From assembly GCA_035275625.1 (NCBI GenBank), contig DATEMK010000121.1, positions 1 to 17,762 of the forward strand: a stretch of DNA of 17,762 bases, given 5' to 3'. Within the stretch, counting starts at the first letter, position 1. Every line of letters starts with the position of its first letter. Below, in pieces: positions 1-7,094 of the stretch. A program made the position numbers and the translations under genes. Under the pieces are notes generated by a model. That model worked only from the letters and a program-made list of their open reading frames with translations. It did not search any database and had not been told where the DNA came from. The stretch is from DATEMK01 sp035275625 (GTDB lineage Bacteria; Bacteroidota; Bacteroidia; AKYH767-A; OLB10).

Positions 1-429
1 CGGTTATATATTCATTAAAATCGTCAATAGATTTTTGAAAAATAAAAACTTCTGACAGTGTTTCATAATTACCGATGTCATAAATATGGCAATAAGCGAG
101 TTTTTAGTGAAGTTTCAATTCTTCAAAACCCATTAAACCCATTATTTCCTTTACTGTGAACAGAGCAGACAATAAGAAAAGATACTTTGGGTTGCAATAA
201 TAATTTTATTTTCATCAGTGAGCTGCATACTTACAGAAGATTTAAATTCTTCGAATTTCTGCGGACCCATTGGAATACGGCATCCAATTGCCCCGGTGTA
301 ATCCGCTAAATAAGAAGGAGCTGGTTTGGCGGGTTTCCGTTTGCCTGATTTGTTAGTGGCAGATGAGTTTTGAGCAAAAGCTGTTTGGCTCAATAATGAA
401 ACAATTAATAAAAAAGCAAATTTCAACAT
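1..429 (-). pseudogene. Broken DUF4476-domain secreted protein (frameshift plus stop)
   Basis: The intact part encodes 92 residues from ATG at 429: a signal peptide (about residues 1-19, ending TAFA-Q), a basic Lys/Pro linker, then GCRIPMGPQKFEEFKSS, which resembles the start of DUF4476 domains of Bacteroidota exported proteins. The frame ends at TAA (151-153) after CLLCSQ. In the frame shifted by one base, the homology resumes directly with VKEIMGLMGFEELKL, then KLAYCHIYDIGNY and QKSIDDFNEYI, the rest of the same domain. An in-frame TAA at 104-106 interrupts this second part. The junction (CAG overlapping GTA by one base) fits a single-base deletion. Two independent lesions argue for a decayed gene rather than one sequencing error. 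The domain is almost complete at the window edge. The family's function is unknown. The DUF4476 assignment is from memory of the family pattern. Confidence 0.82.
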
Positions 430-443
430 AGGGCGTTTTCGTT

Positions 444-451
444 CAAATGTA
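444..451 (-). promoter_or_regulatory. Bacteroidota -7 box upstream of the DUF4476 remnant
   Basis: The minus strand reads TACATTTG, a perfect match to the Bacteroidota sigma-ABfr -7 consensus TAnnTTTG, 14 bp before the ATG. A TTC about 17 bases upstream could stand in for the -33 TTG. It suggests the remnant had its own promoter rather than depending on the kelch operon. Confidence 0.5.
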
Positions 452-491
452 AAAAGTTAATTCCTGACGAATCATAATTTAAGTATAGTTG

Positions 492-2126
492 CTAACGGAC
501 TACGATTTTCCTGGTCATGACATGTTCCTCCATCTTCACGTGCAAAAAATAAATTCCGCCACTCAGCTTTTCCACATTTATTTCTTTACTGAAAAACTTT
601 TCCATCCCGATACTGATCGGGATAAAACTTTGGAAAAGTTGAACTTCGCCTAACGTATTGTATATCCGCAATTCGATGTTTTGGTTTTCGGTTGATTGCC
701 CGGATGGATTCCTTTGGAGAAATGAAATGGTGAGAGAAGAATTTGCAGGATTAGGGAAAATAAAAAGTTCATCTGCCTTAGGCGGATTGTTTTCTTTAAT
801 GCCAGTGCTTACCGGGCATACTCCGCAAGTAGTATCAATGGTATATTTCCAGAGGTCATTGTAGGAACCTGAGGGGTTTGGTGCGCCTCCAAATAAAAAA
901 AGATGGCCATCATTATCCGTCCAGCCAACCGAACCTCCCCTGGAATTTGGTTTATTGGCCGGATTTGAAACCCCTAAAGCTCCCCAATTACCCAAAGTGG
1001 AATAGGCGCTGTCCCCGCTTATCCAAACCCATTGATCAGCAGATATGCAATATTTCCATAAATCATTAGCCGTAGCCCAGCCGCCAAAAAACCATAAATC
1101 TCCTGATTGATCCGTCCATGCAGCACGGTTTTCAAACCTGCTTTGAGGTGAATTGCTTATCGAATCTATACATTTTGTTCCATAATTTCCTGTTGCTCCT
1201 CCTGCATTGCTCCCTGACATCCATGCCCAATTATTAGTAATGAGGTTATAACGCCATAAATCATTATAAGCAGTTCCCAAAGGAGTTCCCCCGAGGAGCC
1301 AGAAATTCCCGGTGTTATCTTTCCAGCGGCAATGCGACATGCGTGCACCCGGGGTATTTAACGAATTCTCAGTTCCCATAATTCCATAAACACCCGGCTG
1401 ATTAGTCAAAGATGATCCTTTCATCCACGTCCATTCATTAGATAAGCTGTTATAACGCCATAAGTCATTAAAAGTACCGGCAATATCCCATCCTCCAAAA
1501 AGCCAGAAATCACCCGCCATATCGGTCCATCCGGTTGCACATTCCATCCGGGCTCCGGGAGTATTAGAAGGCGAGGGTACTCCCTGGATTCCATAATTTC
1601 CTGCTTGACCAGTGAGATCAGATCCTTTCATCCATGTCCATTCGTTGGCGGAAATATTATATTTCCAAAGGTCATTTAACGGAGCGCCACCTGGAATGCC
1701 ACCTCCGAACATCCAAAGATTGCCTTGATTATCAGACCCCGTTGGAACTCCCCAGCTCCGTGAAGGAGGAATATTAGCAGGTGATGGAACTCCCTGTATT
1801 CCATAATTGCCGGGATTATTTGGAACACCTGGTCCTTTTATCCATGTCCATTCATTAGTGAGCGGATCATATTTCCAAAGATCATTATAAATATTGCCTG
1901 TGTTATCAAGTCCCCCGAACAACCAAAAATTCCCGTTCAGATCTGTCCATTCACATGGTTCATAAACTGAAGGCGGATTATTTGTCGGGCCTGGAACTCC
2001 CTGCACACCAAAATTTCCGGGCTGGTTAGGAACGCTGTCTCCCTTTATCCACACCCATTCCCCCGCCTGCGAAAAACATTCACCACACAAAAAACAAAAA
2101 ACAAAAGCTGTAATTATTTTTTTCAT
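492..2126 (-). CDS. Kelch-repeat secreted protein A with T9SS type A sorting tail
   Basis: 544 residues, last gene of the six-gene run. I chose ATG 2126 (MKKIITAF) because it gives a clean signal peptide (1-19, ending CFS-Q) matching paralogs E and F; an upstream in-frame ATG at 2195 would overlap gene B's end and bury the signal. Six repeats follow at about 22-91, 92-161, 162-230, 231-298, 299-364 and 365-438. Each starts with (E/N/Q)W.W..G and ends W.D..G.(F/L)W.(F/L)GG...NDLWKY, the kelch pattern. A C-terminal domain (about 455-544) has FIFPNPANSSLTISF, ELRIYNTLG and GGIYFL, typical of T9SS type A sorting tails, so the product is probably secreted or surface-attached. Cysteines at 58, 319, 360, 434 and 437 recur in most paralogs. 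The tail carries an extra stretch (RNPSGQSTENQN) and a palindrome-encoded PISIG insert. The ligand is unknown. Confidence 0.9.
   Translation of the reverse strand: MKKIITAFVFCFLCGECFSQAGEWVWIKGDSVPNQPGNFGVQGVPGPTNNPPSVYEPCEWTDLNGNFWLFGGLDNTGNIYNDLWKYDPLTNEWTWIKGPGVPNNPGNYGIQGVPSPANIPPSRSWGVPTGSDNQGNLWMFGGGIPGGAPLNDLWKYNISANEWTWMKGSDLTGQAGNYGIQGVPSPSNTPGARMECATGWTDMAGDFWLFGGWDIAGTFNDLWRYNSLSNEWTWMKGSSLTNQPGVYGIMGTENSLNTPGARMSHCRWKDNTGNFWLLGGTPLGTAYNDLWRYNLITNNWAWMSGSNAGGATGNYGTKCIDSISNSPQSRFENRAAWTDQSGDLWFFGGWATANDLWKYCISADQWVWISGDSAYSTLGNWGALGVSNPANKPNSRGGSVGWTDNDGHLFLFGGAPNPSGSYNDLWKYTIDTTCGVCPVSTGIKENNPPKADELFIFPNPANSSLTISFLQRNPSGQSTENQNIELRIYNTLGEVQLFQSFIPISIGMEKFFSKEINVEKLSGGIYFLHVKMEEHVMTRKIVVR
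595..640. repeat. Nested palindromes inside the sorting tail of kelch gene A
   Basis: The outer inverted repeat is AACTTTTCCA (595-604) and TGGAAAAGTT (631-640). Inside lies ATCCCGAT-ACTG-ATCGGGAT (604-623), with 8-bp arms and a 4-base loop. On the minus strand it encodes the insert around IPISIG between QLFQSF and EKFF. Gene E has the outer palindrome without the inner element; genes C, D and F have neither. Confidence 0.85.
2062..2111. repeat. 50-bp segment identical to one at 10296-10345 (gene A copy)
   Basis: This covers most of the signal-peptide region of gene A and is identical base for base to the same region of gene F, about 8.2 kb away. The blade 1 sequence beside it is much more diverged between the two genes. 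This suggests recent gene conversion or recombination within the cluster. Confidence 0.85.
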
Positions 2127-2139
2127 TCCATAATTTTTT

Positions 2140-2168
2140 ATTCGTAAATTCGCATCTATTCGTATTCG
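2140..2168. repeat. Iterated ATTCG motif in the gap between genes B and A
   Basis: The 52-bp gap between B and A (2127-2178) is the only gap above 11 bp in the run. It holds four copies of ATTCG (2140, 2148, 2158, 2164). It may be the remnant of a dispersed intergenic repeat, and A may have an independent 5' region. No -7 box was recognised here. Confidence 0.35.
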
Positions 2169-2178
2169 TTGATGACTT

Positions 2179-3807
2179 TTAATGCTGTACCACAACTTTT
2201 TTACTTACTATCCCCTCTTTTGTTTTTAATTGCAAAAAATAAATCCCGTCACCCAGCTTTTCTACATTTATTTCTTTACTGAAACCCTTTTCCATCCCGA
2301 TATTTATCGGGACAAAGCTTTGGAAAAGTTGAACTTCGCCTAACGTATTGTATATACGTAATTCAACAGTTTGTTTTTCGGATGATGAAAATGAAATGGT
2401 AAGAGAAGAATTTGTCGGGTTAGGAAAAACAAGAAGTTCATCCGTCTTAGGCGGATTATTTTCTTCAGTGCTGTTTGGAGCGGGGCATACTCCGCAGGTA
2501 GTGTCTATGGAATATTTCCAGAGGTCATTCCAGGCAGAAAACCATGGATTGGACGCCCCGCCAAATAAATAAAGATGGTTATTATTATCAGTCCAACCCA
2601 CAGAACCCATTCTTTCGTTTGGCTTATTCAATGGGCTGGAAACTCCGATAGTTCCCCAATTCCCTGCACCGCCCGAAGTGGTATCACCGCTTACCCAAAC
2701 CCATTGGTTAGCGGCAATACAGTATTTCCACAGATCATTCAAATGGCCGCCAAACGTATCGCCTCCTCCGAATACAAAAAAATCTCCTTTTTGATCTGAC
2801 CAGCAAGCGCGATTTTCATATCGAAGGCCGGGTACATTGGACGAAGAAACCACGCATTTTTGTCCATAATTACCGGCCACATTAGTAGTAGTGCTGTCAC
2901 CGTTTATCCACGCCCAATTATTGGTAACTGGATTATACCGCCATACATCATTATGAAGCTTCATATGGAAGCCCGCAAACATCCAAAACTTTCCATTGCT
3001 GTCTTTCCAATGGGCGTAAGACTGTCGTTTGCCTGGAGTATTTACTGAATCCTCTGCTGATTTAATTCCATAGATGGGCGGTTGATTCGCAATTTGACCT
3101 CCTTTTATCCATGTCCATTCCGAGGTTGAAATATTAAATTGCCATAAGTCGGCATTATTAGTATATCCTCCTGCATAAAACCAAAGATTCCCTGTCGTGT
3201 AATCAATCCATGCTGTTGAAGATTCGCAAAAACTCCCCGGGGTGTTTGCAGGATCGGGAACACCCTGTATTCCATAAACCGGCAGCTGGTTGGTAATATT
3301 CGGTCCTTTCATCCACGTCCATTCATTGGTTGAAATAGTATATCTCCATAGATCACTAAAATTACCTCCGGTTCCATTGGCTCCGCCTAACATCCAGAAA
3401 TTACCTGAACTATCCACCCAGGACGTAGCCCCGTAACCTCTCGCAGGAGGATTGTTAGCGGGTGAAGGAATTCCCAGGGTTCCATAATTACCCGGATCAT
3501 TTGGAATATTATTTCCTTTCATCCAAGTCCATTCGTTTGTTAAAGGATCATATTTCCAAAGATCAGAACGAGAGCTGCCAGGAGGAGACCCTCCGAACAG
3601 CCAAAAATTCCCGTTCAAATCCGTCCATTCACAAGGCTCATACAAAGAAGGTGGTTTATTTGTCGGGCTTGAAACTCCCTGCACACCAAAATTTCCGGGT
3701 TGGTTAGGAACGCTGTCTCCCTTTATCCACACCCATTCTCCTGCCTGGGGAAATGCAGAATTAAAAATTAAAAATGCAAAATTAAAAATGAGGAGTATTT
3801 TTTTCAA
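2179..3807 (-). CDS. Kelch-repeat secreted protein B with T9SS type A sorting tail
   Basis: 542 residues. The start appears to be TTG (3807), since the encoded (M)KKILLIFNF aligns with the ATG starts of C and D. Signal peptide about 1-20 (NSAFP-Q), lacking the seven-residue TCPVF(F/W)G segment of C and D. Six kelch-like repeats at about 23-91, 92-161, 162-229, 230-296, 297-367 and 368-442. The glycine pair is altered in blade 4 (FAGF) and preceded by Ala in blade 3 (YAGG). A CGVC pair closes blade 6. The T9SS tail (about 443-542: LLVFPNPTNSSLTISF, ELRIYNTLGEVQLFQSF, GIYFLQLKT) belongs to the A/E type although the signal peptide is of the C/D type. The predicted fold is a six-bladed exported propeller with unknown ligand. 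It lies 7 bp after C and 52 bp before A, probably in the same transcript. Confidence 0.9.
   Translation of the reverse strand: MKKILLIFNFAFLIFNSAFPQAGEWVWIKGDSVPNQPGNFGVQGVSSPTNKPPSLYEPCEWTDLNGNFWLFGGSPPGSSRSDLWKYDPLTNEWTWMKGNNIPNDPGNYGTLGIPSPANNPPARGYGATSWVDSSGNFWMLGGANGTGGNFSDLWRYTISTNEWTWMKGPNITNQLPVYGIQGVPDPANTPGSFCESSTAWIDYTTGNLWFYAGGYTNNADLWQFNISTSEWTWIKGGQIANQPPIYGIKSAEDSVNTPGKRQSYAHWKDSNGKFWMFAGFHMKLHNDVWRYNPVTNNWAWINGDSTTTNVAGNYGQKCVVSSSNVPGLRYENRACWSDQKGDFFVFGGGDTFGGHLNDLWKYCIAANQWVWVSGDTTSGGAGNWGTIGVSSPLNKPNERMGSVGWTDNNNHLYLFGGASNPWFSAWNDLWKYSIDTTCGVCPAPNSTEENNPPKTDELLVFPNPTNSSLTISFSSSEKQTVELRIYNTLGEVQLFQSFVPINIGMEKGFSKEINVEKLGDGIYFLQLKTKEGIVSKKVVVQH
2287..2328. repeat. Nested palindromes inside the sorting tail of kelch gene B
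   Basis: Outer arms are CTTTTCCA (2287-2294) and TGGAAAAG (2321-2328). The inner palindrome has TCCCGATA (2295-2302) and TATCGGGA (2305-2312) with a two-base loop. It occupies the same site as in gene A and encodes VPINIG. The loop and flanks differ from A, so the two copies have diverged while keeping the inner arms paired. Confidence 0.85.
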
Positions 3808-3814
3808 AATAATA

Positions 3815-5437
3815 TCAATAATTAATTATAACCTTCCTGTTAGTATTTCCATTTTTTGTTTTCAATTGCAAAAAATAAACCCCGTCACTTAGTTTTTCCA
3901 CATTTATTTCTTTTTCAAATTTTCCTTGTGTGGTTTCTTCTTTTGAAAAATAAATTTGTTTGCCAAGCGTGTTGTATAGGCTTAATTCATTAATCTGTTT
4001 TTCCGATGATGTAAATGAAACGGTGAAGGAGGAACGGACAGGGTTGGGAAAAACAAAAATCTCTTCCGAAGGAATAATTTCGGTTATACCGGTAGTTACA
4101 GGACACACTCCGCAAGCAGTGTCAATCGTATATTTCCAGGTATCATTGTAATTTCCGGGAACTCCCCAGCCTCCGAATACATACAGGTGACCGTTGTTAT
4201 CAGTCCATCCTACCGGGCCGCCTCTTCCGGAAGGCATGTTAGAGGGGCTTGAAACTCCCAGCGCTCCCCAGTTTCCCGGAGGATTCAATGTGCTGTCACC
4301 GCTTTGCCAGATCCACAGGTTGGATGCATAACAATACTTCCACAAGTCATTTATCCGGGTGCCACCGTAACCGAATCCGCCAAAGAGCCAGAAGTTGCCC
4401 TGCTGATCTGTCCATGCAGTCCGGTCATCATAACGTCCGCGGGGGATGTTTGCCGTGTCGGATATACATTTGGTTCCGTTCACGCCTGTTATATTTCCTG
4501 CAATATCACCACCTATCCATGCCCACATATTGGTAACGGTGTTATAACGCCACATGTCATTGTATGCCCCGGAGATATTTGCGCCTCCGAACAGCCAGAG
4601 ATTTCCGGCAGGGTCTTTCCAATGCGCATTGGCTGTCCTGGCTGAAGGGGTGTTGGCCGGATCTTCTACTCCTAACGTACCGTAAACTCCCGGTGCACCG
4701 GTGGTGCTGTCACCGCTCATCCAGGTCCATTCATTGGATGCTATATGATAACGCCATAAATCATTATACACACTGTTAATGCTTGCTCCTCCGAAAAGCC
4801 AGAGGTCACCGAAATTGTCCGTCCAGCCGGCTCCTGTTTTCCATCTTGCAGCGGGATTGTTGGAGGGGGCGGGCACTCCTTTGGTTCCGTAAACTCCTGG
4901 ATCGCTGCTTGTATCGGGACCTTTTATCCATGTCCATTCATTAGTAGAAATATTATATTTCCAAAGATCATTTTTCTGGTAAATTACAATCCCCCCGAAC
5001 AGCCAGAGATTTCCTGCAGCATCCACCCAGGTTACTACGCCTTCAGCACGGGCAGGCGGCCTGTTAGCCGGAGACGCAATGCCGATAACTCCATAGTTGC
5101 CCGGATCATTGACCGTGGCTGTTCCTTTCATCCATGTCCATTCATTGGTCACCGGATTATATTTCCAAAGATCACCATGCACACCACTGTTGTTTATACC
5201 GCCAAACATCCAGAAATTACCATTCAGATCTGTCCATTCACAAGGTTCATATAAAGATGGCGGATGATTGGCGGAGTTCGAAACTCCCTGCACACCATAA
5301 ACTCCGGGTTGCTCCGGGATGTTATCACCTTTGATCCATACCCATTCGCCAGGTTGGGAAAATGCAGAATTCCCCCAAAAAACGGGACAGGTAAAATGTA
5401 AAAATGTAAGATTAAAAATGAGGAGAATTTTTTTCAT
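3815..5437 (-). CDS. Kelch-repeat secreted protein C with T9SS type A sorting tail
   Basis: 540 residues from ATG 5437. The signal peptide runs to about residue 27 (NSAFS-Q) and includes FTCPVFWG, encoded by a 21-bp segment absent from B. Six kelch-like repeats at about 30-98, 99-166, 167-235, 236-303, 304-373 and 374-446, each with W.D..GN(F/L)W.FGG and (N)D.W.Y motifs. Blade 5 has KC and KYC cysteines; blade 6 ends in CGVC. The T9SS tail (about 447-540) has FVFPNPVRSSFTVSF, LSLYNTLGKQIYFSKEE and GVYFLQLKT, of the C/D/F type. The gene looks visibly richer in G+C than its neighbours, especially F. It lies 10 bp after D and 7 bp before B. An exported six-bladed propeller is predicted; binding partner unknown. 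Confidence 0.9.
   Translation of the reverse strand: MKKILLIFNLTFLHFTCPVFWGNSAFSQPGEWVWIKGDNIPEQPGVYGVQGVSNSANHPPSLYEPCEWTDLNGNFWMFGGINNSGVHGDLWKYNPVTNEWTWMKGTATVNDPGNYGVIGIASPANRPPARAEGVVTWVDAAGNLWLFGGIVIYQKNDLWKYNISTNEWTWIKGPDTSSDPGVYGTKGVPAPSNNPAARWKTGAGWTDNFGDLWLFGGASINSVYNDLWRYHIASNEWTWMSGDSTTGAPGVYGTLGVEDPANTPSARTANAHWKDPAGNLWLFGGANISGAYNDMWRYNTVTNMWAWIGGDIAGNITGVNGTKCISDTANIPRGRYDDRTAWTDQQGNFWLFGGFGYGGTRINDLWKYCYASNLWIWQSGDSTLNPPGNWGALGVSSPSNMPSGRGGPVGWTDNNGHLYVFGGWGVPGNYNDTWKYTIDTACGVCPVTTGITEIIPSEEIFVFPNPVRSSFTVSFTSSEKQINELSLYNTLGKQIYFSKEETTQGKFEKEINVEKLSDGVYFLQLKTKNGNTNRKVIINY
5372..5392. repeat. 21-bp hairpin-like indel in the signal-peptide region of gene C
   Basis: Compared with gene B, gene C carries 21 extra bases here, encoding TCPVFWG in frame. 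The matching segment in D contains a clean TCCCG/CGGGA stem; in C the left arm has decayed to a run of C, leaving the CGGGA arm. Confidence 0.65.
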
Positions 5438-5447
5438 AGTGAGAATT

Positions 5448-7085
5448 TCAATGATTGATAATTACTTTCCTGTTTATATTTCCTTCTTTAGTTTTCAATT
5501 GCAAAAAATAAATCCCGCTACCCAGCTTTTCCACATTTATTTCCTTTTCAAATTTTCCTTGTGTGATTTCTTCTTTTTCAACATAAATTTGTTTACCTAA
5601 CGTATTGTATATACGTAATTCGATGGTTTGATTTGAAGAGGATTGAAATGAAATGGTAAGAGAAGGGTTTGCAGGGTTAGGAAAAATAAGAAGCTCTTTT
5701 GTTGTATTGTTTTCCCGGATGGAAGTTGACATGTTACAACCTCCACAATTTGTATCAGGAACATATTTCCATAAATCGTTTCTTCGGTCTAAAATATCAG
5801 TTCCGCCAAAATGATATAATTCTCCATTATTGCTGATCCAGCTTACAGAACCTGAACGGGAGCCGGGCTGGTTAAGCGGGGAAGGGACTCCCATAGTTCC
5901 ATAAATCGCGCTATGAAAAAATTGATTTGTGGGATCTCCATTTATCATCGACCATTCCAGTGTAACCGGATTAAAATACCAAAGGTCATTGGTATGTGAA
6001 CCTCCATACATCCAAAATTTTCCGCAGGCATCTGTCCAGCGGGCGCGGTTTTCAAAACGTGAAGCAGGTATATAGTTTGCGGAAGCATCACAAAAAGCTC
6101 CCGTTATAGCTGCCTGATTTGTCAAATTTGTACCGCTCATCCATGTCCAGTTATTGGAAAGGGGGTCATACATCCACATATCATTTAAATTGTAGCCGAA
6201 AGGAACTTTAAGTCCGCCAAACAACCAGAATTTTTCATTTTTATCTTTCCATGTACAATATGGATAACGCCCTCCCGGAATATTTAATGGATCGGGAACC
6301 CCCATTGTTCCGTAAACTGCGGGCTGAGCAGGTAAAGTATCACCTTTCACCATTGTCCATTCATTTGAAGAAATAGTATATTTCCATAAATCATTGCTGC
6401 CTCTGCCGCTGAACATCCAAAGATTATTACTGCTGTCAACCCATGTTGCACTGAATTCATTCCTGGAACCGGGTGTATTTGAAGGAGACGGGATCCCGAT
6501 AGTTCCATAATATGGATAAGAACTGCATGACGGTGAGCCCTGCATCCATGTCCAGGTATTTGAGGCTATATTATATTTCCATAAATCGCCTCTTCCGCAG
6601 AAACTAGAAGTTCCTACTAATTTAGATGTGCCTCCATAAAGCCAAAAATCTCCGTTAAGGTCAGTCCATGTAGCAGCGCCCCAACTTCGCGAAGGAGGCG
6701 CATTAGTAACGGATGGGATTCCCTGTAATCCATAACTTCCGGTATCATTAAGCATGGAGCTTCCTTTTATCCATGTCCAGATGTTGATGGATGGTTCATA
6801 CTTCCACAGGGCACCATAAGCGCCCAGGCCACCCGGACCAGCGTTTCCGCCAAACAACCAAAAGTTCCCGTTCAAATCCGTCCATTCACATGCTTCATAT
6901 ATTCCGGGAGGAGTATTTAACGGGCTTGGAATTCCCTGGATACCAAAATTGCCTGGTGAATCAGGAATGGTATCGCCATGTATCCATGTCCACATTCCCG
7001 CCTGTGAGAATGCAGAATTCCCGAAAAAAACGGGACAGGTAAAAATTAAAAATATAAAATTAAAAATGAGGAGAATTTTTTTCAT
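5448..7085 (-). CDS. Kelch-repeat secreted protein D with T9SS type A sorting tail
   Basis: 545 residues from ATG 7085. Signal peptide to about residue 27 (NSAFS-Q), with the FTCPVFFG segment. Six kelch-like repeats at about 30-101, 102-176, 177-241, 242-311, 312-376 and 377-451. It is one of the two most divergent paralogs: blade 3 has SG for GG (MFSGRG), blades 4 and 6 have WTMVKG and WSMING for W.W..G, and blade 5 ends DLWYFN, losing the KYC cysteine but gaining another at DACGKF (residue 354). It ends with CGGC instead of CGVC. The T9SS tail (about 452-545: LLIFPNPANPSLTISF, ELRIYNTLGKQIY, GIYFLQLKT) is of the C/F type. Blade 2 shares NDTGSYG with F, suggesting D and F are close. Predicted exported propeller of unknown ligand, between E (9 bp) and C (10 bp). 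Confidence 0.9.
   Translation of the reverse strand: MKKILLIFNFIFLIFTCPVFFGNSAFSQAGMWTWIHGDTIPDSPGNFGIQGIPSPLNTPPGIYEACEWTDLNGNFWLFGGNAGPGGLGAYGALWKYEPSINIWTWIKGSSMLNDTGSYGLQGIPSVTNAPPSRSWGAATWTDLNGDFWLYGGTSKLVGTSSFCGRGDLWKYNIASNTWTWMQGSPSCSSYPYYGTIGIPSPSNTPGSRNEFSATWVDSSNNLWMFSGRGSNDLWKYTISSNEWTMVKGDTLPAQPAVYGTMGVPDPLNIPGGRYPYCTWKDKNEKFWLFGGLKVPFGYNLNDMWMYDPLSNNWTWMSGTNLTNQAAITGAFCDASANYIPASRFENRARWTDACGKFWMYGGSHTNDLWYFNPVTLEWSMINGDPTNQFFHSAIYGTMGVPSPLNQPGSRSGSVSWISNNGELYHFGGTDILDRRNDLWKYVPDTNCGGCNMSTSIRENNTTKELLIFPNPANPSLTISFQSSSNQTIELRIYNTLGKQIYVEKEEITQGKFEKEINVEKLGSGIYFLQLKTKEGNINRKVIINH
7019..7040. repeat. 21-bp hairpin-bearing indel in the signal-peptide region of gene D
   Basis: Bases 7020-7040 are absent from gene B at an otherwise alignable site. 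They include half of a hairpin TCCCG (7019-7023), seven A, CGGGA (7031-7035). They encode TCPVFFG in frame and lengthen the hydrophobic core of the signal peptide. Confidence 0.75.
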
Positions 7086-7094
7086 TGTCGAATT

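Noticed and set aside
2127..2195. Longer N-terminus for gene A from an ATG at 2195
   Set aside because: It overlaps the end of gene B, adds 23 residues before the signal peptide and has no counterpart in the paralogs.
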